From: a virus
Direction: 5' to 3' (one strand)
Virus record (IMG/VR): IMGVR_UViG_3300009504_000007
Coordinates: 1 to 48,678 of that record
DNA length: 48,678 bases
Part shown: piece after piece, positions 10,801-18,677 of the stretch
Layout: each line of letters opens with the position of its first letter
Numbering within the stretch: position 1 is the stretch's first letter
Translations under genes and position numbers: made by a program
The notes under the pieces: generated by a model
The model's input: the letters and a program-made list of their open reading frames with translations, nothing else
Told to the model about the DNA's origin: nothing
Database searches by the model: none

Positions 10801-11912
10801 GGATTAAAAAGTCCAGTATAAGTTTGCTCTGAGCCTGCATCATCTCTATACCTGAATACCTGCGCATCAAACTCAAAATCAAATGAATCTTCTTCGGTAT
10901 TAGCTATGAATAAAAAGTTATTTTTTGTTTCGAGAGTTTTTGGTATAGGATTTACAAGAAGTTCATTAAGTTCTTCTATAGTAAGTTCCCCCAAAGTAGC
11001 GGTACCAAAATCAGAGAAGTTAAAAGTTTCTCCATGTATAAACTGCCCTTCATAGACAATAGATATCTCAGGTTCTAAGTTTAAATCCTCATAAAGTATG
11101 CGTACAACTCTAAGCCTGTCAAACCTGGCGTCTATATTATCTATACTAATCTCAACCCCTTTACCGGAGTCTGTGCCTACATCTGAACCTTTGAAAGTTC
11201 TCACAGACACAGTTTCGTTAGAAGTAGTCAAATTCACTAAATCGCTAGTAGCTGAGAAAGTTGACTCCGCACCATTTATATTATAGAGTTGGTAGGCGTA
11301 CTGTACTCTACCGCTTTTAAGTCTGCCTGAAATAAGCCCTACGATATCAGGACTATTAAGTTCTACGTCAGGTACTATCTCAAGTCTGCTTACTGGGGTA
11401 TTGAGTAGGGTAAGTCTATTCTCCTCAGATACATTCATAAAACGAAGAGGGGTTTCCCCATCAGTAAAATATATTTTATGCAGGTCTTCGTTTTCTTTTC
11501 TCGATACTATGCGAAGTTTACTATCCGCAGTGAACCCAAAATCTCCATTGTAATATAAATATGAAGAGACTGTTGAGCCTACCATTATTTCCAACCCACC
11601 AACTTCAATTTCTGATATCGGAATAACGTATACAAGAGTACTGCTTCTCGTTACATTATATATAAAAAATATTACTCTTTCAGCAATTCTGTCTACGCCT
11701 ATTATTTTAAATTCGTCGGGAGGAAGTTTAGAAGTTTTAAACTCTACTTTTAATTCAGTACCTTTAACGTTTACAATAGCTCCAGTAGAACTTTCCTCGT
11801 TTATAATAATACGAAAGTTCTCCGAATTGAAGAACTTCGAGTTAGAGTATTTATTTACTGAACTGTCTTTATCTAAACCTTCTATAAAAGTATTCTGGTG
11901 TCTCTGCATCAT
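7896..11912 (-). CDS. Tail muzzle / tail stabilization protein (crAss family)
   Basis: A 1338-residue, beta-rich protein beginning MMQRHQNTFIEGLDKDSSVN; that 'NTFxxGLdkDsSvnk' start is typical of crAss-like tail stabilization proteins, which play the role of P22 gp10 or the T7 nozzle. Repeated short beta-strand sequences suggest beta-propeller or barrel domains. It follows the tail tubular gene by 8 nt, the expected order. It should form the distal end of the short tail. Either of two adjacent Met codons could be the start. The family assignment rests on the N-terminus, size and synteny. Confidence 0.85.
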   Translation of the reverse strand: MMQRHQNTFIEGLDKDSSVNKYSNSKFFNSENFRIIINEESSTGAIVNVKGTELKVEFKTSKLPPDEFKIIGVDRIAERVIFFIYNVTRSSTLVYVIPISEIEVGGLEIMVGSTVSSYLYYNGDFGFTADSKLRIVSRKENEDLHKIYFTDGETPLRFMNVSEENRLTLLNTPVSRLEIVPDVELNSPDIVGLISGRLKSGRVQYAYQLYNINGAESTFSATSDLVNLTTSNETVSVRTFKGSDVGTDSGKGVEISIDNIDARFDRLRVVRILYEDLNLEPEISIVYEGQFIHGETFNFSDFGTATLGELTIEELNELLVNPIPKTLETKNNFLFIANTEEDSFDFEFDAQVFRYRDDAGSEQTYTGLFNPYNNYFKTAVDLYKYHTALGANTILGGKSDAIEYQFRTKKIKLDSTVNGRLFGEAPASIYSYAKQENSTKYVGYQRDEIYRFGFVGYDAKMRRSFVKWVDDIRFPDFNDGTESYFASAYSGDPVTPAYQTITLLLDNDLDPLPTYEATYEITFTIGGNDVTVIFEHSTDRTWWQSYQMFFSSFNGNEPFNRIFIDSYDDTDVTGHTLDITFRCDTSDFATSWDADLDPASLDILYGVSIGAYSAFALPPGATEAVENDYALTSEDGGDLYAHVLHPAFKINVDELPEEVKAIQIVRVKRDGTNRTVVDMGVASTLLTHVFASYTKRFSGIPIIGDNRTDIDYHSPEHLFNRAYGVVGNHFESLAALTSTVDEFTFNDQMKVVKSKTYSFITDFVKAEISNGGNHLHSQNTDSITTFGADFIKNEAKYDTGLGDPAVIAGTKGSCKLLKTATDIYGSTHSSGILGRRRYSSYPYGGITESSLGTSEYIAVSDIYEVDDPALEGFIPVFNGDTYIGYHEYLRTIWDYEGREPEKRLVVNEIHPVESTINLQIINNDTFNSLYDGVDDFMNTIEIRGMQETVGSWQIAGGDFFNQTFNLYTYNSVYSKQNDAKKFYPAPVDVQLVTTRPYRIYHSDRKIPGEFADRWTKFRPNNFLDVDTRYGEITRLFNFRDTMFYFQPEGFGALFIEPKELVQSSTPGPLIAGTGGVLDRYHYYATNSGLSDYFGLTGSKQSIYYYDRLNRKICRVEENGARFLSDIKSISSLVKAMIPSDEVVFANDNDYSEILMSIDGIKTLVFSELLDTFSGFHSYASKFFLQLSRNLYGVPLDNPSRIHLHNVGDYGVFYDNEIAPSKLTIIVNPLGNNVCVYDVIELTFELSGNDNDNTENLCVDSIRMYNEYQDTGNLLLTPDDNIVQRFRTWRLNTLIDNTEVDEPRLRSASIFMDLQYDNISNYKLTLHDIVTKFRSTVKQ

Positions 11913-11920
11913 GGTAGTAA

Positions 11921-12685
11921 TTATCTAAAGTTACGGGCAAATCCGTGTACATCTTTATTGAGAGAAAGTACTTTACGTTTAAAGTTTTCCATCTCCGCTA
12001 AGTCCATAGTATGTGCTTTTGTTTTCGCAGAAGCTACATTAAATAAATAGTCCTGCTTAATCATCTCGTACTTCCTCTCCGATAGTTTATCGGATAACAT
12101 CATTTTAAAAGCTAGTCTTTCTCCTACGTACCAAACAACAGCTCTGATAACTTTAGGGTCATCTGGAATAAGAGGAAACATTCTATCGTCAATTGGAAAC
12201 GCAGTATACCGCATCTCTAACTCAATCTCTTTCACGTTAGTAAAGATGTGGTTGTTACTTATAGTGTAGGTATAGTCAGCGTAATCGTGGTCAGGTACTA
12301 TAATAGAAGCGTACTGAGTTCCGTCAGATATTATATCATCATCTGAAACCACAGATTCTCCATCAACGTTTACACGTACAGCTGATAAATCTATTTGGTC
12401 ACTCTGCTGAAACAAGTTAGCCGACTTACGAAGAACGTATCCAGTACCTTTATCTCTCAACATGTGTTCTGTGAGAGAATATAAGTCTACGGGAAGAGGG
12501 GCTCTCCAGTTCTCTACTGTAACATCTGCTATCTTCTCTATAAACATTTGTGGTACCGCCATAAAACCCATAACGTCCCAAATCCATTCACGAACATCGT
12601 CAGCGTAGACATCCTCGAAACCAAACTCTCGTCTGATTCTTTCGAGGATTTCCTCTATAGACGTGTATTTAGTGTTTAAACTCAT
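11921..12685 (-). CDS. Tail tubular / ring protein (P22 gp4-like)
   Basis: 254 residues. The helical N-terminus (EEILERIRREFGFEDVYADD) is followed by a beta-rich centre and a helical C-terminal region around the stretch VWYVGERLAFKMMLSDKLSE. This plan is that of tail tubular proteins of short-tailed phages and of the crAss protein that precedes the muzzle. It probably forms a ring of the tail tube on which the muzzle assembles. It starts 2 nt after the stop of the gene upstream. The specific ring position is inferred from gene order only. Confidence 0.7.
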   Translation of the reverse strand: MSLNTKYTSIEEILERIRREFGFEDVYADDVREWIWDVMGFMAVPQMFIEKIADVTVENWRAPLPVDLYSLTEHMLRDKGTGYVLRKSANLFQQSDQIDLSAVRVNVDGESVVSDDDIISDGTQYASIIVPDHDYADYTYTISNNHIFTNVKEIELEMRYTAFPIDDRMFPLIPDDPKVIRAVVWYVGERLAFKMMLSDKLSERKYEMIKQDYLFNVASAKTKAHTMDLAEMENFKRKVLSLNKDVHGFARNFR

Positions 12686-12687
12686 AA

Positions 12688-12987
12688 CTAATCAAATATT
12701 GATGGTGAATAAACAGACTTCTTCATATCCTCAATAAGTTTCTTCTCCTCCTTGAACTCATCGTCTAAGTCTTCAAAGGGGTTTTCTTTTGTAAATATCT
12801 CTTTAGTGTCATCGAAGTACTCGTTCTCACCCTCACTATTCTTCCTGTTACCGTATTTTTGTACGGTTACAATATACCCGTTATCTATTTTGCGAGCTTC
12901 TATACACTTTGTAACACCGTCTTTTGTAATAGATTTCTTCCAGCGTCCTTTGTCTGAATCTGAATCTGCATAAATTGAGCTACTCAT
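12688..12987 (-). CDS. Small acidic protein of unknown function in the tail module
   Basis: A 99-residue, highly charged protein with an acidic C-terminal half (residues 55-90) and no recognised domain. It overlaps the upstream gene by 8 nt and ends 2 nt before the tail tubular gene, so it is translated within the tail operon. Its size and charge would fit a tail assembly chaperone or minor tail component, which is only a guess from context. Confidence 0.6.
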   Translation of the reverse strand: MSSSIYADSDSDKGRWKKSITKDGVTKCIEARKIDNGYIVTVQKYGNRKNSEGENEYFDDTKEIFTKENPFEDLDDEFKEEKKLIEDMKKSVYSPSIFD

Positions 12988-13516
12988 AATATAAGTTTTT
13001 TAAGTTTGGTAAATTCTTCCAAGCTTTTGCCGCTTCTCGTTTCATAGAACGTATGGGTTCAAACCTGTAAGCTGATTGATTTTTTATGTTAGAAGTTACT
13101 TTATCCCAGAACCATTTAAATACTGTACCGTCTGTATGTTCGTTAAGGTGATACACAATTGGCTTATCTGGTATACCTCTAATCTCTTCAGAAGTTTTAT
13201 CTGGATAAAGTTCTCCCCACTTCTTTAACGTTTTACTCCAATTAGGTTTTAGCTTGTTGGCTATCTCACCATCTTCGCCAAGTCTTAGAGAGTTATCAAA
13301 TCTTTTAATACGTATAGAACCAAGTCTGAAAGCCATAGAATAGTCTAGTCCGTCGTAGATTATCATCCTAAGTATTTCCAGATTGTATTCCTGAAGAATC
13401 TGTCTGAATATTTTACCGTTCACAGCCTTAGAGTATTTATTCTTATAAAACTTAAGAACGTCTTTGGATGTATAATCTACTTTTACTTTATTGTTCCCCC
13501 TCTTAAAACAAACCAT
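12980..13516 (-). CDS. Putative tail/connector structural protein (178 aa)
   Basis: A basic 178-residue protein with a Lys/Tyr-rich N-terminus, a motif region around LGSIRIKRFDN (about residues 66-76) and a W-rich middle. Proteins of this look sit between capsid and tail genes in many Bacteroidetes phages, but I cannot name the family. It is tightly packed between a ring-like protein (2-nt gap) and the small acidic protein (8-nt overlap). The start codon is ATG (MVCFKRGNNK). Confidence 0.55.
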   Translation of the reverse strand: MVCFKRGNNKVKVDYTSKDVLKFYKNKYSKAVNGKIFRQILQEYNLEILRMIIYDGLDYSMAFRLGSIRIKRFDNSLRLGEDGEIANKLKPNWSKTLKKWGELYPDKTSEEIRGIPDKPIVYHLNEHTDGTVFKWFWDKVTSNIKNQSAYRFEPIRSMKREAAKAWKNLPNLKNLYYE

Positions 13517-13518
13517 AA

Positions 13519-14217
13519 TTAACCCTTAGATATATTAGTGATGTCATCCTCTTCGTTAGCTGTCTTATCAACCAGAGGAGTCATAACAAAAGCAAGTTTA
13601 GTTTTAGTTATAATCTCTTCCATACTGTCAACAAGTGTTCTGCTTATCGGATAACCATCGTCGTCTGTATATGACGGGTTTTTAATCTTTGCGGCCTCTA
13701 CAGGATTTTGAAATACTCCACGAATGTCAATATATTCCAGATGCTTAAAACTGTTCAAGTCTCTAGCTATTACGTATACTTTACCATCCAAGTAAAAAGC
13801 ATACACATCTCTGTTATTGAACTTTCCGTACCCACTTACAAGAGCAGTTTCAAAAGTTACTACTTTGAAGCGGTGTTCAAGCCTGTCTGCAGGCCCTATA
13901 CGGCTGAACGCACCTACAGCCCCTCTACGTTCAATTGTAGGTGGGATATCTATAACGGTGCGCATCATAAACCTATCAGAAGGAACTCCTGGAACTATTG
14001 AACTATCCACAGGCTCTAACTCTATAGACCCCAAGTCTTGAACTACGTTCTCATCCATTATAGCCATAGGCTTATCGAGCTTTTGCTTAAGTAGCATAGC
14101 TCTGGTAGAGTGTATCCAATCTTTTACAAGTCTTACAGATAAACTATCTGTATTCTTGTATTGAGCTCTATAAAGTCCTATGAGTCTATAGGCTAGTTGA
14201 TTTAGCGATATATTCAT
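13519..14217 (-). CDS. Putative tail-tube ring/connector protein (232 aa)
   Basis: A helical N-terminus of about 55 residues is followed by a beta-rich body (residues 60-185) and a helical segment containing DDDGYPISRTLVDSMEEII. It is the most upstream of the tail ring genes that lead to the muzzle protein. crAss virions have several stacked ring proteins between portal and muzzle, and this gene fits one by order and size. Its start overlaps the protease stop in an ATGA junction. No sequence motif proves the assignment. Confidence 0.6.
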   Translation of the reverse strand: MNISLNQLAYRLIGLYRAQYKNTDSLSVRLVKDWIHSTRAMLLKQKLDKPMAIMDENVVQDLGSIELEPVDSSIVPGVPSDRFMMRTVIDIPPTIERRGAVGAFSRIGPADRLEHRFKVVTFETALVSGYGKFNNRDVYAFYLDGKVYVIARDLNSFKHLEYIDIRGVFQNPVEAAKIKNPSYTDDDGYPISRTLVDSMEEIITKTKLAFVMTPLVDKTANEEDDITNISKG

Positions 14218-15005
14218 TTCTTAAACCATTTAAACAAAGAGCATCTTGGCTTTTTGTAATTATTTAAAAGTTCTTCTAACTTCTCTTGGCACGAGTCTGC
14301 ATCCAGAGTTGTCCAAGCTTCCCAGTGCATGCCCCACTCTTCAAAAGGATAGAGTGTATAACCTCTATTACCCCAATAAGTTCCCCAACTGTTACGTATG
14401 ATAATACCTTCTTTAGTCCAACCTACACCTGCTACAGCGTGTCCGCCAATCATAGGCTGACCGTTGTATTCCTGAATCCAGAACTTAGGATTGTTAGGGT
14501 TGTATACCGGAAATCCAAAATAGATTGGACCATTAGCGAACATAGCGGCTTTAGCAGCTTCTAGTGTATGTAACCTACCGTAACTATATATTTTAAAATT
14601 AGCAGCTTCACGAAGAAGTTTATCTCCAATAGCTTTCCTGCTACCATATGGATATACAACTTCAGGAAGTATTCCACTCTTCTGAAGAATCTGCATAGTG
14701 TTACGTGGGGTCATCCCCTCGCTGTGACTGTTATCTCTGAGGTTATAAACAAACTGTGGAGACATATGGTCTGTGAATCCGAGGTCTTTACGTTCTTGAT
14801 ACTCTTTCATAACAGCAGCAGTCATAGCTGAACACGAACCCTGTTCTCCCTGATCTCTCACAGGAGGTAATTCAGGTATTGTAGTATACTCCTCAGGTAA
14901 TTTAGCAGTACCGTAATATACAGTTTCTACTACATAATCTCGTTTATCAAACTCTGACGGTAACAGGTCAAATTTATACCTATATAATTCTTCTCTATGT
15001 TTCAT
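14214..15005 (-). CDS. Papain-like (C1A) cysteine peptidase
   Basis: 263 residues with a complete papain active site: Gln52 and Cys58 in VRDQGEQGSCSA, His189 in GGHAVAGVGW, and Asn205 in IIRNSWGTYWGNRGY. There is no signal peptide and only a short N-terminal extension, so it resembles a mature enzyme. It overlaps its neighbours on both sides (11 nt upstream, 4 nt downstream) inside the tail module. Possible roles are prohead or tail protein maturation, cell-wall cross-bridge cleavage, or cleavage of host proteins. The sequence shows the catalytic class but not the substrate. Confidence 0.9.
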   Translation of the reverse strand: MKHREELYRYKFDLLPSEFDKRDYVVETVYYGTAKLPEEYTTIPELPPVRDQGEQGSCSAMTAAVMKEYQERKDLGFTDHMSPQFVYNLRDNSHSEGMTPRNTMQILQKSGILPEVVYPYGSRKAIGDKLLREAANFKIYSYGRLHTLEAAKAAMFANGPIYFGFPVYNPNNPKFWIQEYNGQPMIGGHAVAGVGWTKEGIIIRNSWGTYWGNRGYTLYPFEEWGMHWEAWTTLDADSCQEKLEELLNNYKKPRCSLFKWFKK

Positions 15006-15192
15006 ATATTTCTTCAGGTTTAGTTATTATTCCGTAAGTTAAAAATATTTTATCTACTCCTTCTTTCTCCGCAAGTTTGTCTCTCCACGTATCAACTTCT
15101 TTCAAGGACTTGCAGTATATTTCATCATCTAATTGTTTTAGTATTGGATTATCTCCTATGTGTAAATGGTAGTGAAGTAGTTTTATCTCCAT
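14995..15192 (-). CDS. Small protein of unknown function
   Basis: A 65-residue protein (MEIKLLHYHLHIGDNP...) with mixed alpha/beta character and no recognised domain. It ends inside the start of the protease gene, sharing 11 nt, and begins 3 nt after the upstream gene, so it probably is translationally coupled to the protease. I see no evidence for a function. Confidence 0.55.
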   Translation of the reverse strand: MEIKLLHYHLHIGDNPILKQLDDEIYCKSLKEVDTWRDKLAEKEGVDKIFLTYGIITKPEEIYET

Positions 15193-15195
15193 AAA

Positions 15196-15792
15196 TTAAT
15201 TTGCGTAAAATAGTTTAAAGTTTCTTAATTCAATGTGGTACCCAATTCTATGTTCTTTGTGTATAAGATCATAGTGGTATGTAATCAGACCTTTTTTGTT
15301 ATCTGTATATCCAAACCCAAGAGCTACTCCCTGACCGTACATACCTGTGCTTAATTCTCCACCTACAAATATCCTAGGTGTAGTTATAGGTACTGGTACT
15401 GGATACGGTTCTTTTATGTAAGCTTTAACAGGTTGACGATTGATAAAAGTTAACTCTCTTTCAGTTATTCTGTTTTTGTACACTGTTTCAGCTAGAGCTA
15501 TAAACGCAGAACTATCATCCAGAAGCACATCAAAGTACTTTACCTTAGAGAAGTAATCAGCGAGTATAGCAAGAGTGTCTATATTGTGAGGTAGATATTC
15601 GGTAACAATTATAGTGTCTATTCGTAATTCAGTTTCTTTCTGAATTATAATCTTTGGGATAGTATCATAAACATACACTATCTCAGGGGGTTCTACGATA
15701 ACTGTAGGCGGTTGAACACAACTTCTCTGGAATATTACTACGATAAGTAATATAAAAGCAATAATCCAACCAGTCCATTTTAAGTTTTCCAT
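15196..15792 (-). CDS. Membrane-anchored periplasmic protein (spanin-like candidate)
   Basis: 198 residues with one N-terminal membrane segment (about residues 6-23) and a short positive N-terminus, followed by a Pro/Val-rich stalk (PPTVIVEPPEIVYVYDTIPK) and a C-terminal beta-rich domain after residue 130. The topology predicts an inner-membrane anchor with a periplasmic domain. Lying near holin-like and DUF5675 genes, it could be a spanin-type envelope-disrupting protein. The large C-terminal domain is unusual for a simple inner-membrane spanin, so this stays tentative. Confidence 0.55.
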   Translation of the reverse strand: MENLKWTGWIIAFILLIVVIFQRSCVQPPTVIVEPPEIVYVYDTIPKIIIQKETELRIDTIIVTEYLPHNIDTLAILADYFSKVKYFDVLLDDSSAFIALAETVYKNRITERELTFINRQPVKAYIKEPYPVPVPITTPRIFVGGELSTGMYGQGVALGFGYTDNKKGLITYHYDLIHKEHRIGYHIELRNFKLFYAN

Positions 15793-15794
15793 AG

Positions 15795-16655
15795 TTATTT
15801 GTATTTAGCTCTTAGAGGTGCGGTTTTGTATACTTCTTCTTGAGTCATCATTACATACGTTTCATTTATTCCCGTACTAGCCCCGTAGGCACATCGACCG
15901 GCAGTTACCAAAGCGGCCCATTCTACATTTGTAAAATAGCCTGAATTTGCACCCTCAAAAGGTATTAAAACACCATTAGAAAACTTTGTTTCCGCTAAGT
16001 TTTCGGCCATCCAAACTTGCGTACCTATTTTTACGGTTTTATATTTTTTACCGTCATTCCCTGTATAGTGTTTGCAATATGTTCCATCTGCTAGCTTTAA
16101 TTCATCTGATGTGGCTAATCTAACAAACCTGATCGAACAAGCAGTTCTTAAATCGGTGAATCCAGTATTTATGCTACCGGAGTTATTTCGTGTCCTTAAA
16201 TGATATTTACTTGTTCCGCTTGTTGGTGTTTTTGTGAAAAATGTTGAAATTGCTCCTAAATCAAAAAAATCAGAACCGCCAACCGATGTTCTATAACCAG
16301 CAGGCAACATGTTAAAATTAAAAATATCCCTCCCGTAATGTGTTGAGTGTTCATTCCATCTTGGATGGTCAGATGTTGCACAATCACCACCTAATGGTGA
16401 ATTTACCTGTCTGCATGATTTTATTTGGTTCCCAGCAGATGTCAAAACGGGGTATCCTAATGAAATTAAATAATCAACAAAAAGATTTGTATCATCGTAC
16501 GATGGCACATCCCATCCATCCTCTGTATTAACAAATCCATTTACATCCTCAATACAATACCAATTATATAAATATCCATATTGCACGGGCAATCTTTTTA
16601 AATCGTAACCACCAACAGTCCTAATCTTATTCCTCAAACAAATCAATCTACTCAT
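15795..16655 (-). CDS. Adhesin/tail-associated protein with Fib_succ_major domain
   Basis: 286 residues, almost all one Fibrobacter succinogenes major paralogous domain. Landmarks are LPVQYGYLYNWYCIED (about residue 21), SCRQVNSPLGGDC, YTGNDGKKYKTVKIGTQVWM, AENLAETKFSNG and FEGANSGYFTN. These are shared almost word for word with the 466-residue protein at 38849-40249. The domain is a C-type-lectin-like binding module found in secreted and phage surface proteins. Only about 20 N-terminal residues precede it, so it needs another protein for attachment to the virion. The segment before IRFVRLA aligns with the variable region of the paralogue but differs strongly. Confidence 0.75.
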   Translation of the reverse strand: MSRLICLRNKIRTVGGYDLKRLPVQYGYLYNWYCIEDVNGFVNTEDGWDVPSYDDTNLFVDYLISLGYPVLTSAGNQIKSCRQVNSPLGGDCATSDHPRWNEHSTHYGRDIFNFNMLPAGYRTSVGGSDFFDLGAISTFFTKTPTSGTSKYHLRTRNNSGSINTGFTDLRTACSIRFVRLATSDELKLADGTYCKHYTGNDGKKYKTVKIGTQVWMAENLAETKFSNGVLIPFEGANSGYFTNVEWAALVTAGRCAYGASTGINETYVMMTQEEVYKTAPLRAKYK

Positions 16656-16659
16656 AACT

Positions 16660-17466
16660 CTAAGCTTTTAGAAGTTCTTCAAGTGAAGCGTTACCTGTGT
16701 GTCTCCATTCATCTACTATAGTTAACTTAAACTTAGTTCCTAACGGAAGATGTACTTCAAGTTTATCCATAGTTACCTGACTTTGACTAACATCTATAAC
16801 ACCATCTTTATCCAGGTCTGCGAATTTCTGTCCTGGAGCAATACAACCTTTAAGTTGTCTAACGTAGTTAGCTGTATGTACCATAATCTCAGTTCTGTTA
16901 GGTACTGGGTCTATATGGATAGCGTATTTACCGTTAGAGCCTCGTGGAGTTGCTACACAGTTATAAGTCCCTTGTGGTATACAACTTATGAAACGTTCAT
17001 TGTTAGTCCACGGTAATTCTATTGTTTTAAACTCTTCTAGTATTGTGTTACCTTCTACAAGTATTCCAAACCCAAGAGTCTTTATATGATTAGAGAATAC
17101 TCTGCGTATAAGAATCTCAGGTTCAGCAGGAGTTTCTGGTATCTCTGGTTCTACAATTGGTGTATCTGGTGCTGGAGGAATATTTGTTGGTCTGGTACTT
17201 ATCGGACTACCTCCAATAATAGCTTTCACTTCTTCACGTTTCTGCCACACTTTACCTGCAACTCCAAGTATACCTGTACCGAATACGGCCATAAGTATTT
17301 CAGGAAGACCTGCGTAACCGTTAGTATTACCTGTAAACGCTTCTTTAATAAATACTATTGACCATACAAAAACTATGTATCCTATTAGGATGCCTACGTA
17401 CAGTAATAGCACTCTTAAGAACGAATCGTTTCCACTATCGTCCTGTAAATATTTACTTTTTGGCAT
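16660..17466 (-). CDS. Membrane-linked DUF5675 protein, probable lysis function
   Basis: 268 residues. Two N-terminal membrane helices (about 17-42 and 55-75) are followed by a Pro-rich linker (residues 92-118) and a C-terminal DUF5675-like domain. That domain shows TIELPWTNNERFISCIPQG, then HIDPVPNRTEIMVHTANYV and RQLKGCIAPG, the family pattern of conserved Pro-Gly-Tyr, His and Gly-Cys-Ile. DUF5675 is common in phage lysis cassettes and may act on the cell wall. Holin-like genes lie immediately upstream. Fusion of a holin-like membrane part to this domain is notable. Confidence 0.7.
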   Translation of the reverse strand: MPKSKYLQDDSGNDSFLRVLLLYVGILIGYIVFVWSIVFIKEAFTGNTNGYAGLPEILMAVFGTGILGVAGKVWQKREEVKAIIGGSPISTRPTNIPPAPDTPIVEPEIPETPAEPEILIRRVFSNHIKTLGFGILVEGNTILEEFKTIELPWTNNERFISCIPQGTYNCVATPRGSNGKYAIHIDPVPNRTEIMVHTANYVRQLKGCIAPGQKFADLDKDGVIDVSQSQVTMDKLEVHLPLGTKFKLTIVDEWRHTGNASLEELLKA

Positions 17467-17470
17467 AGTG

Positions 17471-17827
17471 TTAGAAACTTATGGCACTAAATAATTCTTT
17501 AATTTTCATAAACCATTCAGGACCTCCCATGTACAGTACAATTAATACTGCTACACCTATTGCTTTGGGGTTCTTTCTGGCTACTCTGATAACTGTTGTG
17601 TCTTTATAAGCTTCGTCCCACTTAACCCTGTCTTTACCGAGCTGTTCCATGCAGGACTTTTGTGTTACGGTTAAATTATTACTGTTTAATGCAGAGTCAT
17701 CTACTTTATTTTTTAACTCTTTTAAGTCTGTTTTAATTTCAGTAAGATGCGTCTTTAGGTCTATAGAGAAAGCCTGTATTTTAGTGTCTACAGAGTTTAG
17801 AATGTCTATAACGTCTTTGTTTTCCAT
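17471..17827 (-). CDS. Coiled-coil, single-membrane-helix holin-like protein
   Basis: I choose the ATG at 17825-17827 (MENKDVIDILNSVDTK), giving 118 residues, because the longer open frame upstream begins with a low-complexity Ser/Asn/Leu tract before the conserved-looking helix. Residues 10-50 form an amphipathic coiled coil and residues about 85-103 (PKAIGVAVLIVLYMGGPEW) a membrane helix. This order resembles XhlA-type hemolysin/holin accessory proteins. It lies between the holin candidate and the DUF5675 gene, supporting a lysis role. Confidence 0.6.
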   Translation of the reverse strand: MENKDVIDILNSVDTKIQAFSIDLKTHLTEIKTDLKELKNKVDDSALNSNNLTVTQKSCMEQLGKDRVKWDEAYKDTTVIRVARKNPKAIGVAVLIVLYMGGPEWFMKIKELFSAISF

Positions 17828-17877
17828 AGTTATATTTAGTAGTAGTAGTGAGGAGGAATTAGTTGAATTGGAATAAA

Positions 17878-17906
17878 CCACCCAGACTCTGAATGAATCT
17901 GGGTGG
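17878..17906 (-). terminator. Hairpin after the holin gene, possible terminator
   Basis: CCACCCAGA (17878-17886) pairs with TCTGGGTGG (17898-17906), a perfect 9-bp stem with an 11-nt loop, 11 nt beyond the holin stop. The T-tract on the minus strand is weak (TTTATT), so it may be an attenuator or processing site rather than a full terminator. Confidence 0.6.
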
Positions 17907-17916
17907 AATAATAAAT

Positions 17917-18339
17917 TTAAGCTTCTTCTGTTACGTTATCTTCGTATCCGAATAACGCTTTAATAATAGTACGTACTACGGGAACACCGTACAGACCGTT
18001 AGCTGACAGGGCAATAAGAATACCCATAATAGCAGCATGCCACCATACAGTAGCGATAGCCATAATACCAAAGCTGAGAGCCCAGAAACCTACACCTGTA
18101 CCTGCTCCAATAAACCAAGAGTAGATATAGGGAAGCCATTTAGAGCTTTCTCCAGCTACGTAACCTGTAAGCTTTTTGAAGCCTTCAGTAAAGAGTATAA
18201 TCAGTACAGCGATACCACCAAAGTTACCTACAAGCAATTTGACTTCTTCGGGATCGGACAATTCCGGAAACAGAAGTCCAATAACAGGAAGCAAAAGTGC
18301 TACCAACCAACCAGTTACATTTTTCAAAGTTGTTTTCAT
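17917..18339 (-). CDS. Putative phage holin
   Basis: A 140-residue membrane protein with about three to four hydrophobic helices (residues 9-24, 38-53, 74-98 and 99-118) and a charged C-terminus (GYEDNVTEEA). Size, topology and the neighbouring coiled-coil membrane protein and DUF5675 gene fit a phage holin that permeabilises the inner membrane at the end of infection. The AT-rich gap upstream (18340-18392) has no clear host-type promoter. The specific holin family was not identified. Confidence 0.65.
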   Translation of the reverse strand: MKTTLKNVTGWLVALLLPVIGLLFPELSDPEEVKLLVGNFGGIAVLIILFTEGFKKLTGYVAGESSKWLPYIYSWFIGAGTGVGFWALSFGIMAIATVWWHAAIMGILIALSANGLYGVPVVRTIIKALFGYEDNVTEEA

Positions 18340-18392
18340 AAAATTTTGTTTTGATTTAAAATTAAATTAATTAATTAAAGATTTAACGAATG

Positions 18393-18677
18393 TTATTCCC
18401 CCTCTTTCCAAATCTTAAGTCGTGCGGGTTCTGATGGTACACCATCATAGGGAATTGGAAATTCTATAAAAGCCCATATAGTCCACATACCTTCTTTAGA
18501 TAAAGAGCTAACTCTAACTAAAGTATAATCATCTTCTAGGGTTATACCTGTTGTAAAAGTACCTTCTACACCGTCTGGGTCTATGTACTTTATAATAATA
18601 TTACTAGCTACCGACAGATCATCTGATAATCTCAGACGTATAAGGAACGGTTGATTTACATATATTTTACCTCTCAT
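18393..18677 (-). CDS. Small beta-sandwich fibre-associated protein
   Basis: A 94-residue protein with the pattern GKIYVNQPFLIRLRL, IIKYIDPDGVEGTF and GMWTIWAFIEFP. This resembles small phage tail proteins whose segment reads 'KIY.GQ..., I.Y..PDG..G.w, L...G.W', usually located next to tail fibres. It shares an ATGA stop/start overlap (18674-18677) with the glycine-rich fibre gene, implying coupled translation and perhaps a shared complex. It could be a fibre adaptor or chaperone. Confidence 0.55.
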   Translation of the reverse strand: MRGKIYVNQPFLIRLRLSDDLSVASNIIIKYIDPDGVEGTFTTGITLEDDYTLVRVSSLSKEGMWTIWAFIEFPIPYDGVPSEPARLKIWKEGE

